NCBI GenBank assembly: GCA_015487255.1
Contig: WFQA01000093.1
Span: 1-20,606 of the forward strand
Source of the DNA: Paracoccaceae bacterium
GTDB lineage: Bacteria > Pseudomonadota > Alphaproteobacteria > Rhodobacterales > Rhodobacteraceae
DNA length: 20,606 nt
Reading direction: 5' to 3'
Positions within the stretch are counted from its first letter, which is position 1, and the number at the start of each line of letters is the position of its first letter. Below are positions 7,345-16,079 of this stretch, one piece after another. The notes below the pieces were generated by a model. It saw only the letters and a program-made list of their open reading frames with translations. It was not told the DNA's origin and did not search any database. The position numbers and the translations under genes were made by a program.

Positions 7345-9183
7345 ATGACAAGCCATTTTTACCCAATGCCCGAAAGCCGATTTTCCAATGCCGAGCCATC
7401 GGGCGGGCCAGCGCTGGGGGCGCTGCCGGAATGGGATTTGAGCGATCTTTACAGCGCACCGGATTGTGACGAGATCAAGCAGGACCTCGACTGGTTGAAG
7501 GCTGAAACCGCCAGCTTTGCTGCCGATTACGAGGGCAAGCTCGCCGGGCAGAATGCAGCGGGCATGCTGAGGGTGATCGAGCGCTATGAGGTGATGCAGG
7601 GCAAAATGGGGCGGGTCATGTCCTATGCCGGGTTGCGCTATTATCAAAACACCGCAGATGGCGAGCGGGCCAAGTTCATGTCTGACATGCAGGGCGCTAT
7701 TACCGATCTGAGCAACCCGCTGGTGTTTTTCAGCCTTGAAATGAACCGGATAGATGATGCCGTGCTCAAGGGGCTGCTTGCCGAAAACCCGGCGCTGAAC
7801 CGCTATGCGCCGGTGCTGGAGCGGTTGCGGGCAATGAAACCCTACCAGCTTTCCGACGAATTGGAGAAGTTCCTGCACGATAATTCGGTTGTGGGCGCGG
7901 CTGCCTGGAACCGGTTGTTTGACGAAACCATGGCCGGGCTGAGCTTTGATGTTGAAGGGGAGCCAACCTCGCTTGAGGCCACGCTCAACCTGCTGTCGGA
8001 TGTGGACCGCACCAAGCGCGAGACCGGGGCAAAAGCGCTGGCGGAAGTGTTCATGAAAAACCTGCCGCTCTTTGCCCGGATCACCAACACCCTGGCCAAG
8101 GAAAAAGAGATCGAGGACCGTTGGCGCGGGCTGGAAACCCCGCAAAAATCCCGCCACCTCGCCAACCATGTCGAGCCGGAGGTGGTGCAGGCCCTGCGCG
8201 ACGCGGTGGTTGCGGCCTATCCCAAGCTTTCACACCGATATTACGCGCTGAAGGCCAAATGGCTGGGGCTGGAAAAGCTGGAAATATGGGACCGCAACGC
8301 GCCACTGCTTGATGAAGATGACAGGCTGGTCAGCTGGGAGGAGGCCCGCGCAACCGTGCTTGACGCCTATGCCGGGTTTGATCCGCGCCTGGCGGAAATC
8401 ATCACCCCGTTCTTTGAGCGCGGCTGGATAGATGCGGCGGTAAAGCCCGGCAAGGCCCCCGGTGCTTTTGCCCATCCGACCGTCACCGCTGTGCACCCAT
8501 ATGTGATGCTCAACTACCTCGGCAAGCCGCGTGATGTGATGACGCTGGCCCATGAGCTGGGCCATGGTGTGCATCAGGTTTTGGCGGCGGGGCAGGGCGA
8601 GCTGCTGGCCGACACCCCGCTGACCCTGGCCGAAACTGCCTCTGTGTTTGGCGAGATGCTCACCTTCCGCAAGCTTCTGGCCGAGGCCCCCGATCAGGCA
8701 TCCCGCAAGCGCTTGTTGGCGGGCAAGGTGGAAGATATGATCAACACCGTGGTGCGCCAGATCGCCTTTTACGATTTTGAGTGCCGCCTGCATGCGGCGC
8801 GGGCCGAGGGAGAGCTGACCCCGGATCAGATCAACGCCATCTGGATGGAAATCCAGCATGAAAGCCTTGGTGATGGTTTTGAGTTCATGCAAGGCTATGA
8901 GAGCTTCTGGAGCTATATTCCGCATTTCATCCACTCGCCGTTTTATGTTTATGCCTATGCTTTTGGCGATGGCTTGGTAAATGCGCTTTACGCGGTTTAC
9001 GAGGAGGGTGATGCGGATTTCCGGCAAAAGTATTTTGAGATGCTCAAAGCTGGTGGTTCAAAACACCACAAAGAGCTTCTGACCCCGTTTGGCCTTGATG
9101 CCTCCGATCCGAAATTCTGGGATAAGGGCCTTGATATGATCTCGGGAATGATTGATGAACTGGAGGCTATGGAGGCCCGTTAA
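7345..9183 (+). CDS. pepF: M3 family oligoendopeptidase F
   Basis: Encodes 612 residues, about the usual length for PepF. The ATG at 7345 has GAGGA seven bases upstream. The zinc motif HELGH (H403, E404, H407) lies in the M3 context MTLAHELGHGVH, and the third ligand is E430 in the LAETASVFGEM helix. The C-terminal block YVYAYAFGDGLVNALY and the closing GLDASDPKFWDKGLDMI are characteristic of the PepF/M3B group. It is a cytosolic zinc metalloendopeptidase cleaving peptides of roughly 7-20 residues, probably in peptide turnover, including signal-peptide remnants in some species. It is the last gene of the djiA-EEP-pepF set. The structured element at 9210-9300 follows its stop. Confidence 0.9.
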   Translation: MTSHFYPMPESRFSNAEPSGGPALGALPEWDLSDLYSAPDCDEIKQDLDWLKAETASFAADYEGKLAGQNAAGMLRVIERYEVMQGKMGRVMSYAGLRYYQNTADGERAKFMSDMQGAITDLSNPLVFFSLEMNRIDDAVLKGLLAENPALNRYAPVLERLRAMKPYQLSDELEKFLHDNSVVGAAAWNRLFDETMAGLSFDVEGEPTSLEATLNLLSDVDRTKRETGAKALAEVFMKNLPLFARITNTLAKEKEIEDRWRGLETPQKSRHLANHVEPEVVQALRDAVVAAYPKLSHRYYALKAKWLGLEKLEIWDRNAPLLDEDDRLVSWEEARATVLDAYAGFDPRLAEIITPFFERGWIDAAVKPGKAPGAFAHPTVTAVHPYVMLNYLGKPRDVMTLAHELGHGVHQVLAAGQGELLADTPLTLAETASVFGEMLTFRKLLAEAPDQASRKRLLAGKVEDMINTVVRQIAFYDFECRLHAARAEGELTPDQINAIWMEIQHESLGDGFEFMQGYESFWSYIPHFIHSPFYVYAYAFGDGLVNALYAVYEEGDADFRQKYFEMLKAGGSKHHKELLTPFGLDASDPKFWDKGLDMISGMIDELEAMEAR

Positions 9184-9209
9184 GCAATTTCTTTCCTTTA
9201 AGGCGCTTT

Positions 9210-9300
9210 GCGTTTGATTTGAATCGGTTTTACCATTGAACGCGATTGTTTCACAATCACTGCCTCAATGGTCAAACCGACAGGTGGTTCAGATAAACGC
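9210..9300. other. Nested 91-nt imperfect stem-loop downstream of pepF
   Basis: Three concentric inverted repeats share one centre. GATTGT/ACAATC (9244-9249 and 9253-9258) has a 3-base loop. TCGGTTTTACCATTGA/TCAATGGTCAAACCGA (9224-9239 and 9265-9280) matches except at one position. An outer GCGTTT...AAACGC pair (9210-9215 and 9295-9300) continues with a partly matching TTGAA/TTCAG segment. The arms also contain GGTTTTACC and GGTCAAACC, which look like GntR-type dyads, but the element sits between convergent genes. It could be a terminator, a small RNA or a short non-autonomous repeat. There is no clear T-run directly after it. Confidence 0.5.
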
Positions 9301-9315
9301 AAAAAGCTTTGAAAT

Positions 9316-9545
9316 ATGCCGGGGGTGAGCGCAGCGAGGGGACAGTGCCCCCTTGCCGAGCGTAGCGAGGCAGAGGCGTCGCGATTCCCATTTTTTAAGC
9401 TTGCTTCAAAAATGCCACCGGTGCCGCTTGATGCAACATCGGGATATTTTACTGCAGCGCCACCGCGCGCGCCTCGCTCGGGGACCCCGCCAGCAAGCTG
9501 GCGCGACCCCCTCGCTCGGCGCGTGTCGTGCCAGGGCACGACCTG
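9316..9545. repeat. R2: hairpin-rich mosaic intergenic repeat
   Basis: The rest of this 362-base gap between convergent genes is built of stem-loops. They include two copies of the GAGCGNAGCGAGG motif (near 9326 and 9358), two CTCGCTCGG inversions (near 9472 and 9511), ATTTTTTAAGC/GCTTCAAAAAT, GCCAGC/GCTGGC, and a terminal GTCGTGCC-AG-GGCACGAC hairpin (9525-9542). The last is three bases from the ghrA stop on the minus strand. The right half matches R3: ATTTTACTGCA (9446-9456), GCGCGCGCCTC, and the 16-mer TCGGCGCGTGTCGTGC (9516-9531). No gene is supported here. Confidence 0.7.
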
Positions 9546-10475
9546 TCAATAACCGATATTTCGGTTCACTACATAGATATATGGCCTGCCGGCCTCGCCG
9601 CGGGAAATATTTTCAGCAATGACTTCTGCCGCTGATTTTGGCCGGGTTTCCGCCGCGATATGCGGGGTAACGGTGACCTTCGGGTGGCTCCAGTAGGGGT
9701 GATCTTCGGGGAGCGGTTCGGTGCGGAAAACATCCAGCGTGACATGGGCAATATGGCCATTGTTGAGCGCCGCGAGCAAGGCATCATCCTCGATCAAAGG
9801 CCCGCGGCCGGGGTTGAGGATATATGCGCCTTTTGGCATGAGCGCCAATGTTTTGGCGTTGATGATGTTCGTCGTTTCCCGGGTTTCGGGCAACATCAGC
9901 ACCAGTATTTCAGCGCGCGGTAAAATCATCTCCAGCCCGAATTCTCCGGCAAAACAGGCCACCTCAGGAATCTCTTTTGGCTTGCGAGACCAGCCCAGCA
10001 CCTCAAAGCCAAGCCCGTTCAGTGCTTTTGCGCACGCTTGCCCCAGGGCACCCAGCCCCAATATGCCAATGCGGCGCTCTTGAGCCAGTGGTGGTGCTGC
10101 GGGTTGCCACCTGTGCGCGGGGTTGATGATATGGGCATCCATGCCGAGATGGTAGCGCAGGCAATGCCCGGCCACCCATTCCGCCATGCCGGTTTGCAAA
10201 CCCACATCCACCATCCGGCAAAGTGGCGCGCGCAACGTGGTGTTGCCGACAACCCGCTCCACCCCCGCCCACAGGCTGAGCACGGCTTTGAGCCGGGTAA
10301 ACGGGCCAAAATCCTTCACCGGCCCGTTGGGGGCAAAAACCATGTAATCGACCTGATCCGGCGCGGCGCTGCGGGTGAAATTTGCCTCAATCCCCCTGGC
10401 TTTCAGCGCGACCGGGATCAGGGCATTATAGGTAGACCAGTATTTTTCAGCGCCAGCGTAAAGCACGGTTATCAT
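9546..10475 (-). CDS. ghrA: Glyoxylate/hydroxypyruvate reductase A-type 2-hydroxyacid dehydrogenase
   Basis: Encodes 309 residues, matching GhrA length. The NAD(P)-binding motif is GLGALG (residues 140-145). The catalytic set is R224 (NPGRG), E253 (RTEP) and H272 (TPHIAA), all intact. GhrA enzymes reduce glyoxylate to glycolate and hydroxypyruvate to glycerate, usually with NADPH. The assignment to the GhrA branch rests on the short N-terminal domain and the WAGVERV and MAEWV blocks. AGGA lies seven bases before the ATG and falls within the end of rodA. Only nine bases separate the two genes, so it is the distal gene of the mre operon. Why a reductase should accompany the elongasome is not evident. 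Repeat R2 starts right after its stop. Confidence 0.85.
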   Translation of the reverse strand: MITVLYAGAEKYWSTYNALIPVALKARGIEANFTRSAAPDQVDYMVFAPNGPVKDFGPFTRLKAVLSLWAGVERVVGNTTLRAPLCRMVDVGLQTGMAEWVAGHCLRYHLGMDAHIINPAHRWQPAAPPLAQERRIGILGLGALGQACAKALNGLGFEVLGWSRKPKEIPEVACFAGEFGLEMILPRAEILVLMLPETRETTNIINAKTLALMPKGAYILNPGRGPLIEDDALLAALNNGHIAHVTLDVFRTEPLPEDHPYWSHPKVTVTPHIAAETRPKSAAEVIAENISRGEAGRPYIYVVNRNIGY

Positions 10476-10484
10476 GGATGAATC

Positions 10485-11624
10485 CTATCGTGGCCGATGA
10501 ATATGTGCCGATTGTATCAACCCGAAGGCTCCGAGCAACACCATCATCGCCGATCCGCCATAAGAGACCAATGGCAAAGGCACCCCCACAACCGGGGCCA
10601 GCCCCATCACCATCGCCATATTTAGCGCGAAATAAAAGAAAAACGTGGCCGCGATGCCGCCGATCAGCAATGCGCCAAAACGGTTTTTGTTTTTCAGCGC
10701 CGCCGAGATCGCAAAGATCATGATCAGCGTATAGAGGATCAGCAAGATCGTGGTGCCGATATAGCCAAACTCCTCGGCCATCGTGGTGAAAATAAAGTCG
10801 GTTTGCTTTTCGGGCAAAAAATTCAGCCGGGATTGCGTCCCTTCCATAAAGCCCCGCCCCGAAAGCCCGCCAGACCCCAGCGCGATCTTGGATTGGGTGA
10901 TGTGATAGCCCGCCCCCAAAGGGTCGAGCGAGGGGTCCAGAAAAACATCGATCCGCCGGTATTGATAGTTGTTCAACAACTGCCACCCGGTGCCGCGGGA
11001 GAGCATGACCGCGACCACCGCCCCAATCGCAAGGCTGAGTGCCGCGCCAAAATACCAATAGCTCACCCCGGCCAGAAACATCACCACCCCGCCGCTGAGC
11101 ACCAGCAATATGCCGGTGCCAAGGTCGGGCTGCACCACCACCATCATCGCCGGTACCGCAATCATCAGCAGTGGCAGCAGCACATAAAGCGGGCGGGATA
11201 CCTTTTTTGGCTCCAGCCAGTCATAATAAAGCGCCAACACCATCACCAGCGCGATTTTCATCACCTCGGAAGGCTGCAACTGGATAAACCCAAGGTCGAT
11301 CCAGCGCTGCGCCCCCATGCCCCTGGAGCCAAAAAACATCACCACCACCAGCAGGACAAGCCCGAAAACATAAGCCAGCGGCGAGACCTGCCGCCAAAAG
11401 CTCAAAGGTATGAAAGCAACCACAAACATGATCACCAGACCCGCGGCAAAGCGGGTCATCTGCGGGCGTGCCCACCGGTCCAGCTCGCCCCCGGCCACCG
11501 AATACAACATCAGAAAACCAAAGCTGGAAACCGCGATCACCAGCAAGACCAACGGCCAGTTTATATAAAGAATCTTGCGCCAGCCGCGCGGGGCCTGATT
11601 GCGGCTTTGCTCCATGAAGCTCAT
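10485..11624 (-). CDS. rodA: Rod shape-determining peptidoglycan glycosyltransferase RodA
   Basis: Encodes 379 residues from the ATG at 11624, which overlaps the mrdA stop as ATGA. GGGAG lies about nine bases upstream, and longer in-frame starts would lie inside mrdA. About ten hydrophobic segments are visible. SEDS-family hallmarks are QRWIDLGFIQLQPSE, VVQPDLGTG, the extracellular FLPEKQTDFIF motif carrying the catalytic aspartate, and PLPLVSYGGSAM. RodA polymerises glycan strands from lipid II in the inner membrane and works with PBP2, encoded just upstream. Translational coupling through ATGA is consistent with fixed stoichiometry of the pair. ghrA follows after nine bases. Confidence 0.95.
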   Translation of the reverse strand: MSFMEQSRNQAPRGWRKILYINWPLVLLVIAVSSFGFLMLYSVAGGELDRWARPQMTRFAAGLVIMFVVAFIPLSFWRQVSPLAYVFGLVLLVVVMFFGSRGMGAQRWIDLGFIQLQPSEVMKIALVMVLALYYDWLEPKKVSRPLYVLLPLLMIAVPAMMVVVQPDLGTGILLVLSGGVVMFLAGVSYWYFGAALSLAIGAVVAVMLSRGTGWQLLNNYQYRRIDVFLDPSLDPLGAGYHITQSKIALGSGGLSGRGFMEGTQSRLNFLPEKQTDFIFTTMAEEFGYIGTTILLILYTLIMIFAISAALKNKNRFGALLIGGIAATFFFYFALNMAMVMGLAPVVGVPLPLVSYGGSAMMVLLGAFGLIQSAHIHRPR

Positions 11625-13567
11625 GCGCGGTCGCTCCCGTCTGCCGGGGCCGCGCGCGGGTTGGGGGGCGGCTCTTGCGCCTGTTGTTCGCGGATCTCGC
11701 TCCACAGGTTGCGCGGATAGGCCTCGATCGGGGGGGTGGTGCCGTAAAGCGCGCGCAGCATGATATCGCGCGCCACAGGTGCGGCGGCTTTCGAGCCGGA
11801 GCCGCCATGCTCGATCACCACCGAAATCGAATAGCGCGGGTTGTCATAAGGGGCAAAGCCAACAAAAAGCGCGTGGTCACGAAACCGCCATGGCACATCT
11901 TCCTTATCGGCCAGCCCGGCCTCGCGCTCGGCCAGCGAAATGCCTTTTACTTGCGCGGTGCCGGTTTTGCCGGCCATCGCCATGCTCGGCTCATCTATGC
12001 GCGAGCTGTAGGCAGTGCCGCGGGTCTCGTTTGATACCCGGAACATCCCGAGCCTCATCAGGTCGAGGTTTTCGGGCTTGAGCTGCAATGAGGGCGCTTG
12101 CTCAACCGGCTCGGCCACGCCATCTATCCGCTGGATAATGCGTGGCTGCACCATCCGCCCCGAGGCCAGCCGGGCGGTCATCACCGCAAGCTGTGTTGGC
12201 GAGGCCAGCACAAAACCCTGCCCGATGGCGGCGTTGAGGGTATCACCCACCTGCCAGCGCTCGTTATAGCGGTCGAACTTCCATTGCATATTGGGCACCA
12301 GCCCGGATGAAAGCGAAGGCAAGGGCAAGGGCGGCTTGGCCCCAAAGCCAAAGCGCCGCGCCATCAGCGCCATTTTTTCAATGCCAACACGCTGGGAGAT
12401 TTCGTAATAATAAACATCACAAGATTGTTTCAGCCCGTTGGTCAGGTCCATATTGCCATGGCCACCACGCTTCCAGCAATGGAAGCGCCGGTTGCCAAGG
12501 TCGATAAAACCCCGGCAATAAATCTCCTCCTTGGGGTCAACCAGCCCCTCTTCCAGCGCCGCCAGCGCCGTAACCATTTTGACGGTTGAGCCGGGCGGAT
12601 ACGCGCCTGAAATGGTCTTGTCGGCCAGGGGGCGGTATTCATCCTCGATCAGCCCGTTCCAGTAATCGGCTTCAATGCCAAAGATAAACTGGTTGGGGTC
12701 AAAACCGGGGGTGGAGGCGAGCGCGCGCACATCGCCTGAATGCACATCCATCACCACCGCCGCCGCACTTTCGCCCTGCATGCGGTATTGCGCGTAATTT
12801 TGCAGATCATGGTCCAGCGTCAGCTGGATATCCGCGCCCTTTTTGCCATTGTTGCGGCCCAGCTCGCGCATTACCCGGCCCACGGCGTTGATCTCCACCC
12901 GTTTGCTGCCCGCCACCCCGCGCAGCAGGTCCTCAAGCTCGCGCTCGACCCCGGTTTTGCCGGTTTGAAAACCGGGGATCTGCAATACCGGGTCCGGGTT
13001 TTTAAAGCGCTCGAGGTCGTATTCGCTCACCGGCCCGACATAGCCGATAATATGGGAATAATCTTCCTTCATCGGGTAAAACCGGTTCAGCCCCACTTCG
13101 GTAATGATACCGGGCAGGGAGGGGGCGTTGGCGGAAACTCTGGCGAAATCCTCCCAGCTCAGTTGCTCGGCCACCGCCACCGGCACAAAGGGGGCGCGTT
13201 TGCGCATCTCGTTATAAATCGCTTCACGTTTTTCGGGGGGCAGGTCGATGATCCGGGCCAGTTCAGCCAGCACAAGCGGTGCATTTTCGGCCTGTTCGCG
13301 GATCATCACAATGCGGTAATTGGGGTTGTTTTGAGCCAGGGCAATGCCGTTACGGTCAAATATCAGGCCGCGCTCGGGTTCTATCAGCCGGTCGCGGATA
13401 CGGTTTTCCTCGGCCAATAGCCTGAATTCGCTGCTTTGGGTGACCTGCAAATCACGCATCCGCCAGTTGAGCACGCCAATAACGGCCGCCTGCATACCAC
13501 CCAGCACCAAAGCTCGCCGCGTGAGCGAACGGTTCTTCTCATGGGCAGTGTTTATTGGCTTTTTCAT
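11621..13567 (-). CDS. mrdA: Penicillin-binding protein 2, elongasome transpeptidase
   Basis: Encodes 648 residues. One N-terminal membrane anchor (about residues 18-36) is followed by the PBP dimerisation domain with RGLIFDRNG, then the transpeptidase domain. The active-site motifs are STVK (S327 nucleophile, K330), SCD (S382, the variant of SxN seen in PBP2) and KTG (K534-G536). It cross-links nascent glycan made by RodA in the periplasm and is the target of mecillinam-type beta-lactams. The C-terminus carries a proline-rich tail of about 25 residues (EPPPNPRAAPADG). The start overlaps the mreD stop and the end overlaps rodA, both as ATGA. A GGGGAAAA site precedes the ATG. Confidence 0.95.
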   Translation of the reverse strand: MKKPINTAHEKNRSLTRRALVLGGMQAAVIGVLNWRMRDLQVTQSSEFRLLAEENRIRDRLIEPERGLIFDRNGIALAQNNPNYRIVMIREQAENAPLVLAELARIIDLPPEKREAIYNEMRKRAPFVPVAVAEQLSWEDFARVSANAPSLPGIITEVGLNRFYPMKEDYSHIIGYVGPVSEYDLERFKNPDPVLQIPGFQTGKTGVERELEDLLRGVAGSKRVEINAVGRVMRELGRNNGKKGADIQLTLDHDLQNYAQYRMQGESAAAVVMDVHSGDVRALASTPGFDPNQFIFGIEADYWNGLIEDEYRPLADKTISGAYPPGSTVKMVTALAALEEGLVDPKEEIYCRGFIDLGNRRFHCWKRGGHGNMDLTNGLKQSCDVYYYEISQRVGIEKMALMARRFGFGAKPPLPLPSLSSGLVPNMQWKFDRYNERWQVGDTLNAAIGQGFVLASPTQLAVMTARLASGRMVQPRIIQRIDGVAEPVEQAPSLQLKPENLDLMRLGMFRVSNETRGTAYSSRIDEPSMAMAGKTGTAQVKGISLAEREAGLADKEDVPWRFRDHALFVGFAPYDNPRYSISVVIEHGGSGSKAAAPVARDIMLRALYGTTPPIEAYPRNLWSEIREQQAQEPPPNPRAAPADGSDRA

Positions 13568-14100
13568 CGGATTTTCCCCAACCGGTCGGGGCGGTTACTG
13601 TGGTCTGGTTTGCGTATGCGTATGATATAGTGCAAAAAGGCGACCATAACAGGGTAGCAAATCAGCGTCAGTAATACAAATTGCAACATTCTTGCCAGAT
13701 CAAGCGATTGTGAGAAGCTGGCCCAAAGCAGCAGGTTTTGCACAAGCACCATCAGCGCCAACATCCCCGCCACCATGGAAAACTCCATCAGCAAGCCCCG
13801 CTCCTGAATGCTGCGATGGCTAAAGCGCACGGTCTCGCTGGCGATCAGCAGCAGAAAGGCCCACAACCCCATCGGGCGCATCAGCACCGCATCCGCCAGC
13901 AGCGCCAACGCCGCGATCAGCAAAAACGGTGCGCTCGGGGGCTGGCGCACCACCCAGGCAATGCTGAGCACAAATAACAGCCCTGGCGCGGGCAGGCGCT
14001 CGGGGCTGAATTGCTGCGGCAAGATCGGGTAAGCAATGGCCATCAGGCCCAAAAGGGTGAATACCCCGCGGTAAGCCCAGATTTTTGGTGCGGCATTCAA
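13564..14100 (-). CDS. mreD: Rod shape-determining membrane protein MreD
   Basis: Encodes 178 residues, with about five hydrophobic segments and a short positively charged C-terminus. MreD sequences diverge greatly, so the call rests mainly on position between mreC and mrdA, size and topology. The LLIAALALLADAVLMRPMGLWAF region is a recognisable MreD-like block. It is an inner-membrane partner of MreC in the elongasome. Its ATG overlaps the mreC stop and its stop overlaps mrdA, both by four bases, so its translation is probably coupled at both ends. Confidence 0.9.
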   Translation of the reverse strand: MNAAPKIWAYRGVFTLLGLMAIAYPILPQQFSPERLPAPGLLFVLSIAWVVRQPPSAPFLLIAALALLADAVLMRPMGLWAFLLLIASETVRFSHRSIQERGLLMEFSMVAGMLALMVLVQNLLLWASFSQSLDLARMLQFVLLTLICYPVMVAFLHYIIRIRKPDHSNRPDRLGKIR

Positions 14101-15014
14101 TGGTCCTTATCCTCATCAACCGGATTTTCAACCGGGGTAGGCGGCACGCTCTCCAGCACATCTTCGCCAACAAGCGCCCCCGCGCCGGAAATCTGGTCCA
14201 GCGGCGAGCTGCGCAGAATGCGCACGAATTCAAGCCCTTCGAAATCCGCCGCCAGCAAGGTGCGCACCTCGCCATTACTGGCGCGCACAATCTGCCCGAT
14301 GAGCAATTCCGGCGGAAATATCCCGCCATCACCCGAGGTGACCACCCGCATGCCGGGCAGTACTTCGTCGGGGTTGTCGATGAACAGAATCCGGGGGGCG
14401 AGTGTGTTATCCCCGTGCAGAATCGCCCGCTGGTTTGAGGGGCGGATAATCACCGGCACCTGGCTGGAAACATCGGTCAGAAACACCAGCCGCGCGGTAT
14501 GGTCAGCCACGCCGGATATCCGCCCGACCAGCCCCAGCCCGTCCACTGCCGCCTGCCCGTCGCGCACCCCGTCGATCAGCCCGACATTAAGCAGGCCCGA
14601 CTGGCTGAACGGGCTGCCGCTATCGGTGATCACCTCGCCAGTCACAAAGCCAAGGCTGGGCGAAAGCTGCACATTATTAAGCGCGCGAAGCTGGGCGTTG
14701 GTCTGCTCAAGCTGCAAGGCGGCCTCTTGCCAACCCTTCATGCGTTGCAGCTCCTGGCGCAGCTCTTGATTGCGCTCGTAGATTTGCGCATAGGATTGGT
14801 AGTCGGAGACAATCCGGGTGAATTGTGTGACCGGCACCAGCATCCATTCCATATTGGGCACAAACCTGTCCACCAGCGCCATGCGGAAGCGTTCAACCCG
14901 GGGGTTATCAACACGCCAAAGAATAAACAGGGCAAAAAACAGAAACAGAGTCAGCCCGACAATCAGCCGCCTGACCGCGCGCCACGCATTGCCCGTTTGT
15001 TCATTGCCCGCCAC
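14097..15014 (-). CDS. mreC: Rod shape-determining protein MreC
   Basis: Encodes 305 residues from a GTG at 15014. The next in-frame ATG is near residue 45 and would remove the membrane anchor, so the GTG is preferred. A single transmembrane helix (about residues 16-33) is followed by a coiled coil (about 75-112, with ERNQELRQELQRM and LEQTNAQLRAL). The two beta-barrel subdomains contain GLVGRI, TDVSSQVPV and LPGMRVVTSGDGGIFP. MreC is periplasmic and activates PBP2-RodA while linking them to MreB and MreD. The acidic, proline-containing C-terminal tail is unremarkable for alphaproteobacteria. The gene begins nine bases after the mreB stop. Confidence 0.93.
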   Translation of the reverse strand: MAGNEQTGNAWRAVRRLIVGLTLFLFFALFILWRVDNPRVERFRMALVDRFVPNMEWMLVPVTQFTRIVSDYQSYAQIYERNQELRQELQRMKGWQEAALQLEQTNAQLRALNNVQLSPSLGFVTGEVITDSGSPFSQSGLLNVGLIDGVRDGQAAVDGLGLVGRISGVADHTARLVFLTDVSSQVPVIIRPSNQRAILHGDNTLAPRILFIDNPDEVLPGMRVVTSGDGGIFPPELLIGQIVRASNGEVRTLLAADFEGLEFVRILRSSPLDQISGAGALVGEDVLESVPPTPVENPVDEDKDH

Positions 15015-15023
15015 AACGCCCCG

Positions 15024-16067
15024 CTAGTTGCCATAATCCAAAATATGCTGAAGCTGGTTCTCAAATTCAAGCGCCTTGCCGGTGCCAAGGGCCACGCAGT
15101 TCAGGGTCTCGTCGGCTACCGAAATTGCCAGGCCGGTCTGCTCGCGCAGGGCCAGATCGAGGTCACCCAAAAGCGCGCCACCCCCGGTCAGCATCACGCC
15201 ACGATCAACAATATCAGCGGCCAGATCGGGCGGCGTGCTTTCCAGCGCCGCCATCACCGCATCGCAAATCTGCTGCACCGGCTCTGCCAGTGCCTCGGCC
15301 ACCTGCGCCTGGGTGATTTCGGTTTCCTTTGGCACGCCATTGATAAGATCTCGCCCGCGAATGAGCATGCTCGCGCCGCGCCCGTCATCGGGGATGCGCG
15401 CGGTGCCGATCGAGGTTTTGATCCGCTCGGCGGTGGAATCTCCAATGAGAATATTGTGTTGCCGCCTGAGATGCGAAATAATCGCCTCATCCATGCGGTC
15501 GCCACCCACGCGCACCGATCGGGCATAAACGATATCGCCAAGTGAAAGCACCGCCACCTCGGTGGTGCCGCCGCCGATATCCACCACCATAGAGCCGGTC
15601 GGGTCGGTTATCGGCATGCCAGCGCCAATCGCCGCTGCAATCGGTTCGGCAATCAGCCCGACCTTGCCGGCACCGGCTTGCTCGACAGAGCCGCGAATGG
15701 CGCGCATTTCAACCGGCGTGGCACCGTGCGGCACGCAGACAATGATCCTCGGTTTGGGCACGAACCACGCCCGCCGGTGGATCTTCCTGATGAAATGTTT
15801 GATCATTTCCTCGGCCACGCCAAAATCGGCGATCACCCCGTCACGCATCGGGCGAATGGCCTCAATACTGCCCGGCGTGCGCCCCAGCATCAGTTTGGCA
15901 TCCTCGCCCACCGCCAGCACCTGCTTTTTGCCATCACGAATATGATAGGCCACCACGGAAGGCTCATTGAGAATGATCCCCTTGCCCTTCATATAGATCA
16001 ATGTGTTTGCCGTGCCCAGATCAATGGCCATATCCGCCGAGAATATGCCGCCCAATAGCCTCACCAT
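15024..16067 (-). CDS. mreB: Actin-like cell shape protein MreB
   Basis: Encodes 347 residues from the ATG at 16067. AAGGA lies seven bases upstream of that ATG but only one base from the in-frame ATG at 16073, so 16067 is preferred and gives normal MreB length. Actin-fold motifs are intact: phosphate 1 AIDLGTANT (14-22), phosphate 2 VVDIGGGTTEVAV and adenosine site GVMLTGGGALLGDLD. The N-terminal GGIFSADMAIDL region supplies membrane affinity. MreB polymerises under the inner membrane and orients lateral wall synthesis. It is the first gene of the mre operon. The 225-base gap upstream contains a leader hairpin and two TATAGG-centred inverted repeats. Confidence 0.96.
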   Translation of the reverse strand: MVRLLGGIFSADMAIDLGTANTLIYMKGKGIILNEPSVVAYHIRDGKKQVLAVGEDAKLMLGRTPGSIEAIRPMRDGVIADFGVAEEMIKHFIRKIHRRAWFVPKPRIIVCVPHGATPVEMRAIRGSVEQAGAGKVGLIAEPIAAAIGAGMPITDPTGSMVVDIGGGTTEVAVLSLGDIVYARSVRVGGDRMDEAIISHLRRQHNILIGDSTAERIKTSIGTARIPDDGRGASMLIRGRDLINGVPKETEITQAQVAEALAEPVQQICDAVMAALESTPPDLAADIVDRGVMLTGGGALLGDLDLALREQTGLAISVADETLNCVALGTGKALEFENQLQHILDYGN

Positions 16068-16079
16068 ATACATTTCCTT

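Noticed and set aside
9198..9539. Minus-strand frame of 113 codons across the pepF-ghrA gap
   Set aside because: It crosses the R2 hairpins and the 91-nt stem-loop. Its composition follows the repeats and it has no clear start site. The tail looks protein-like, but pairing structure explains the bases better. Copies elsewhere would need checking before calling a gene.
10803..11720. 305-codon His-rich plus-strand frame opposite rodA
   Set aside because: The His runs are the antisense of hydrophobic membrane-segment codons in rodA. No independent support.
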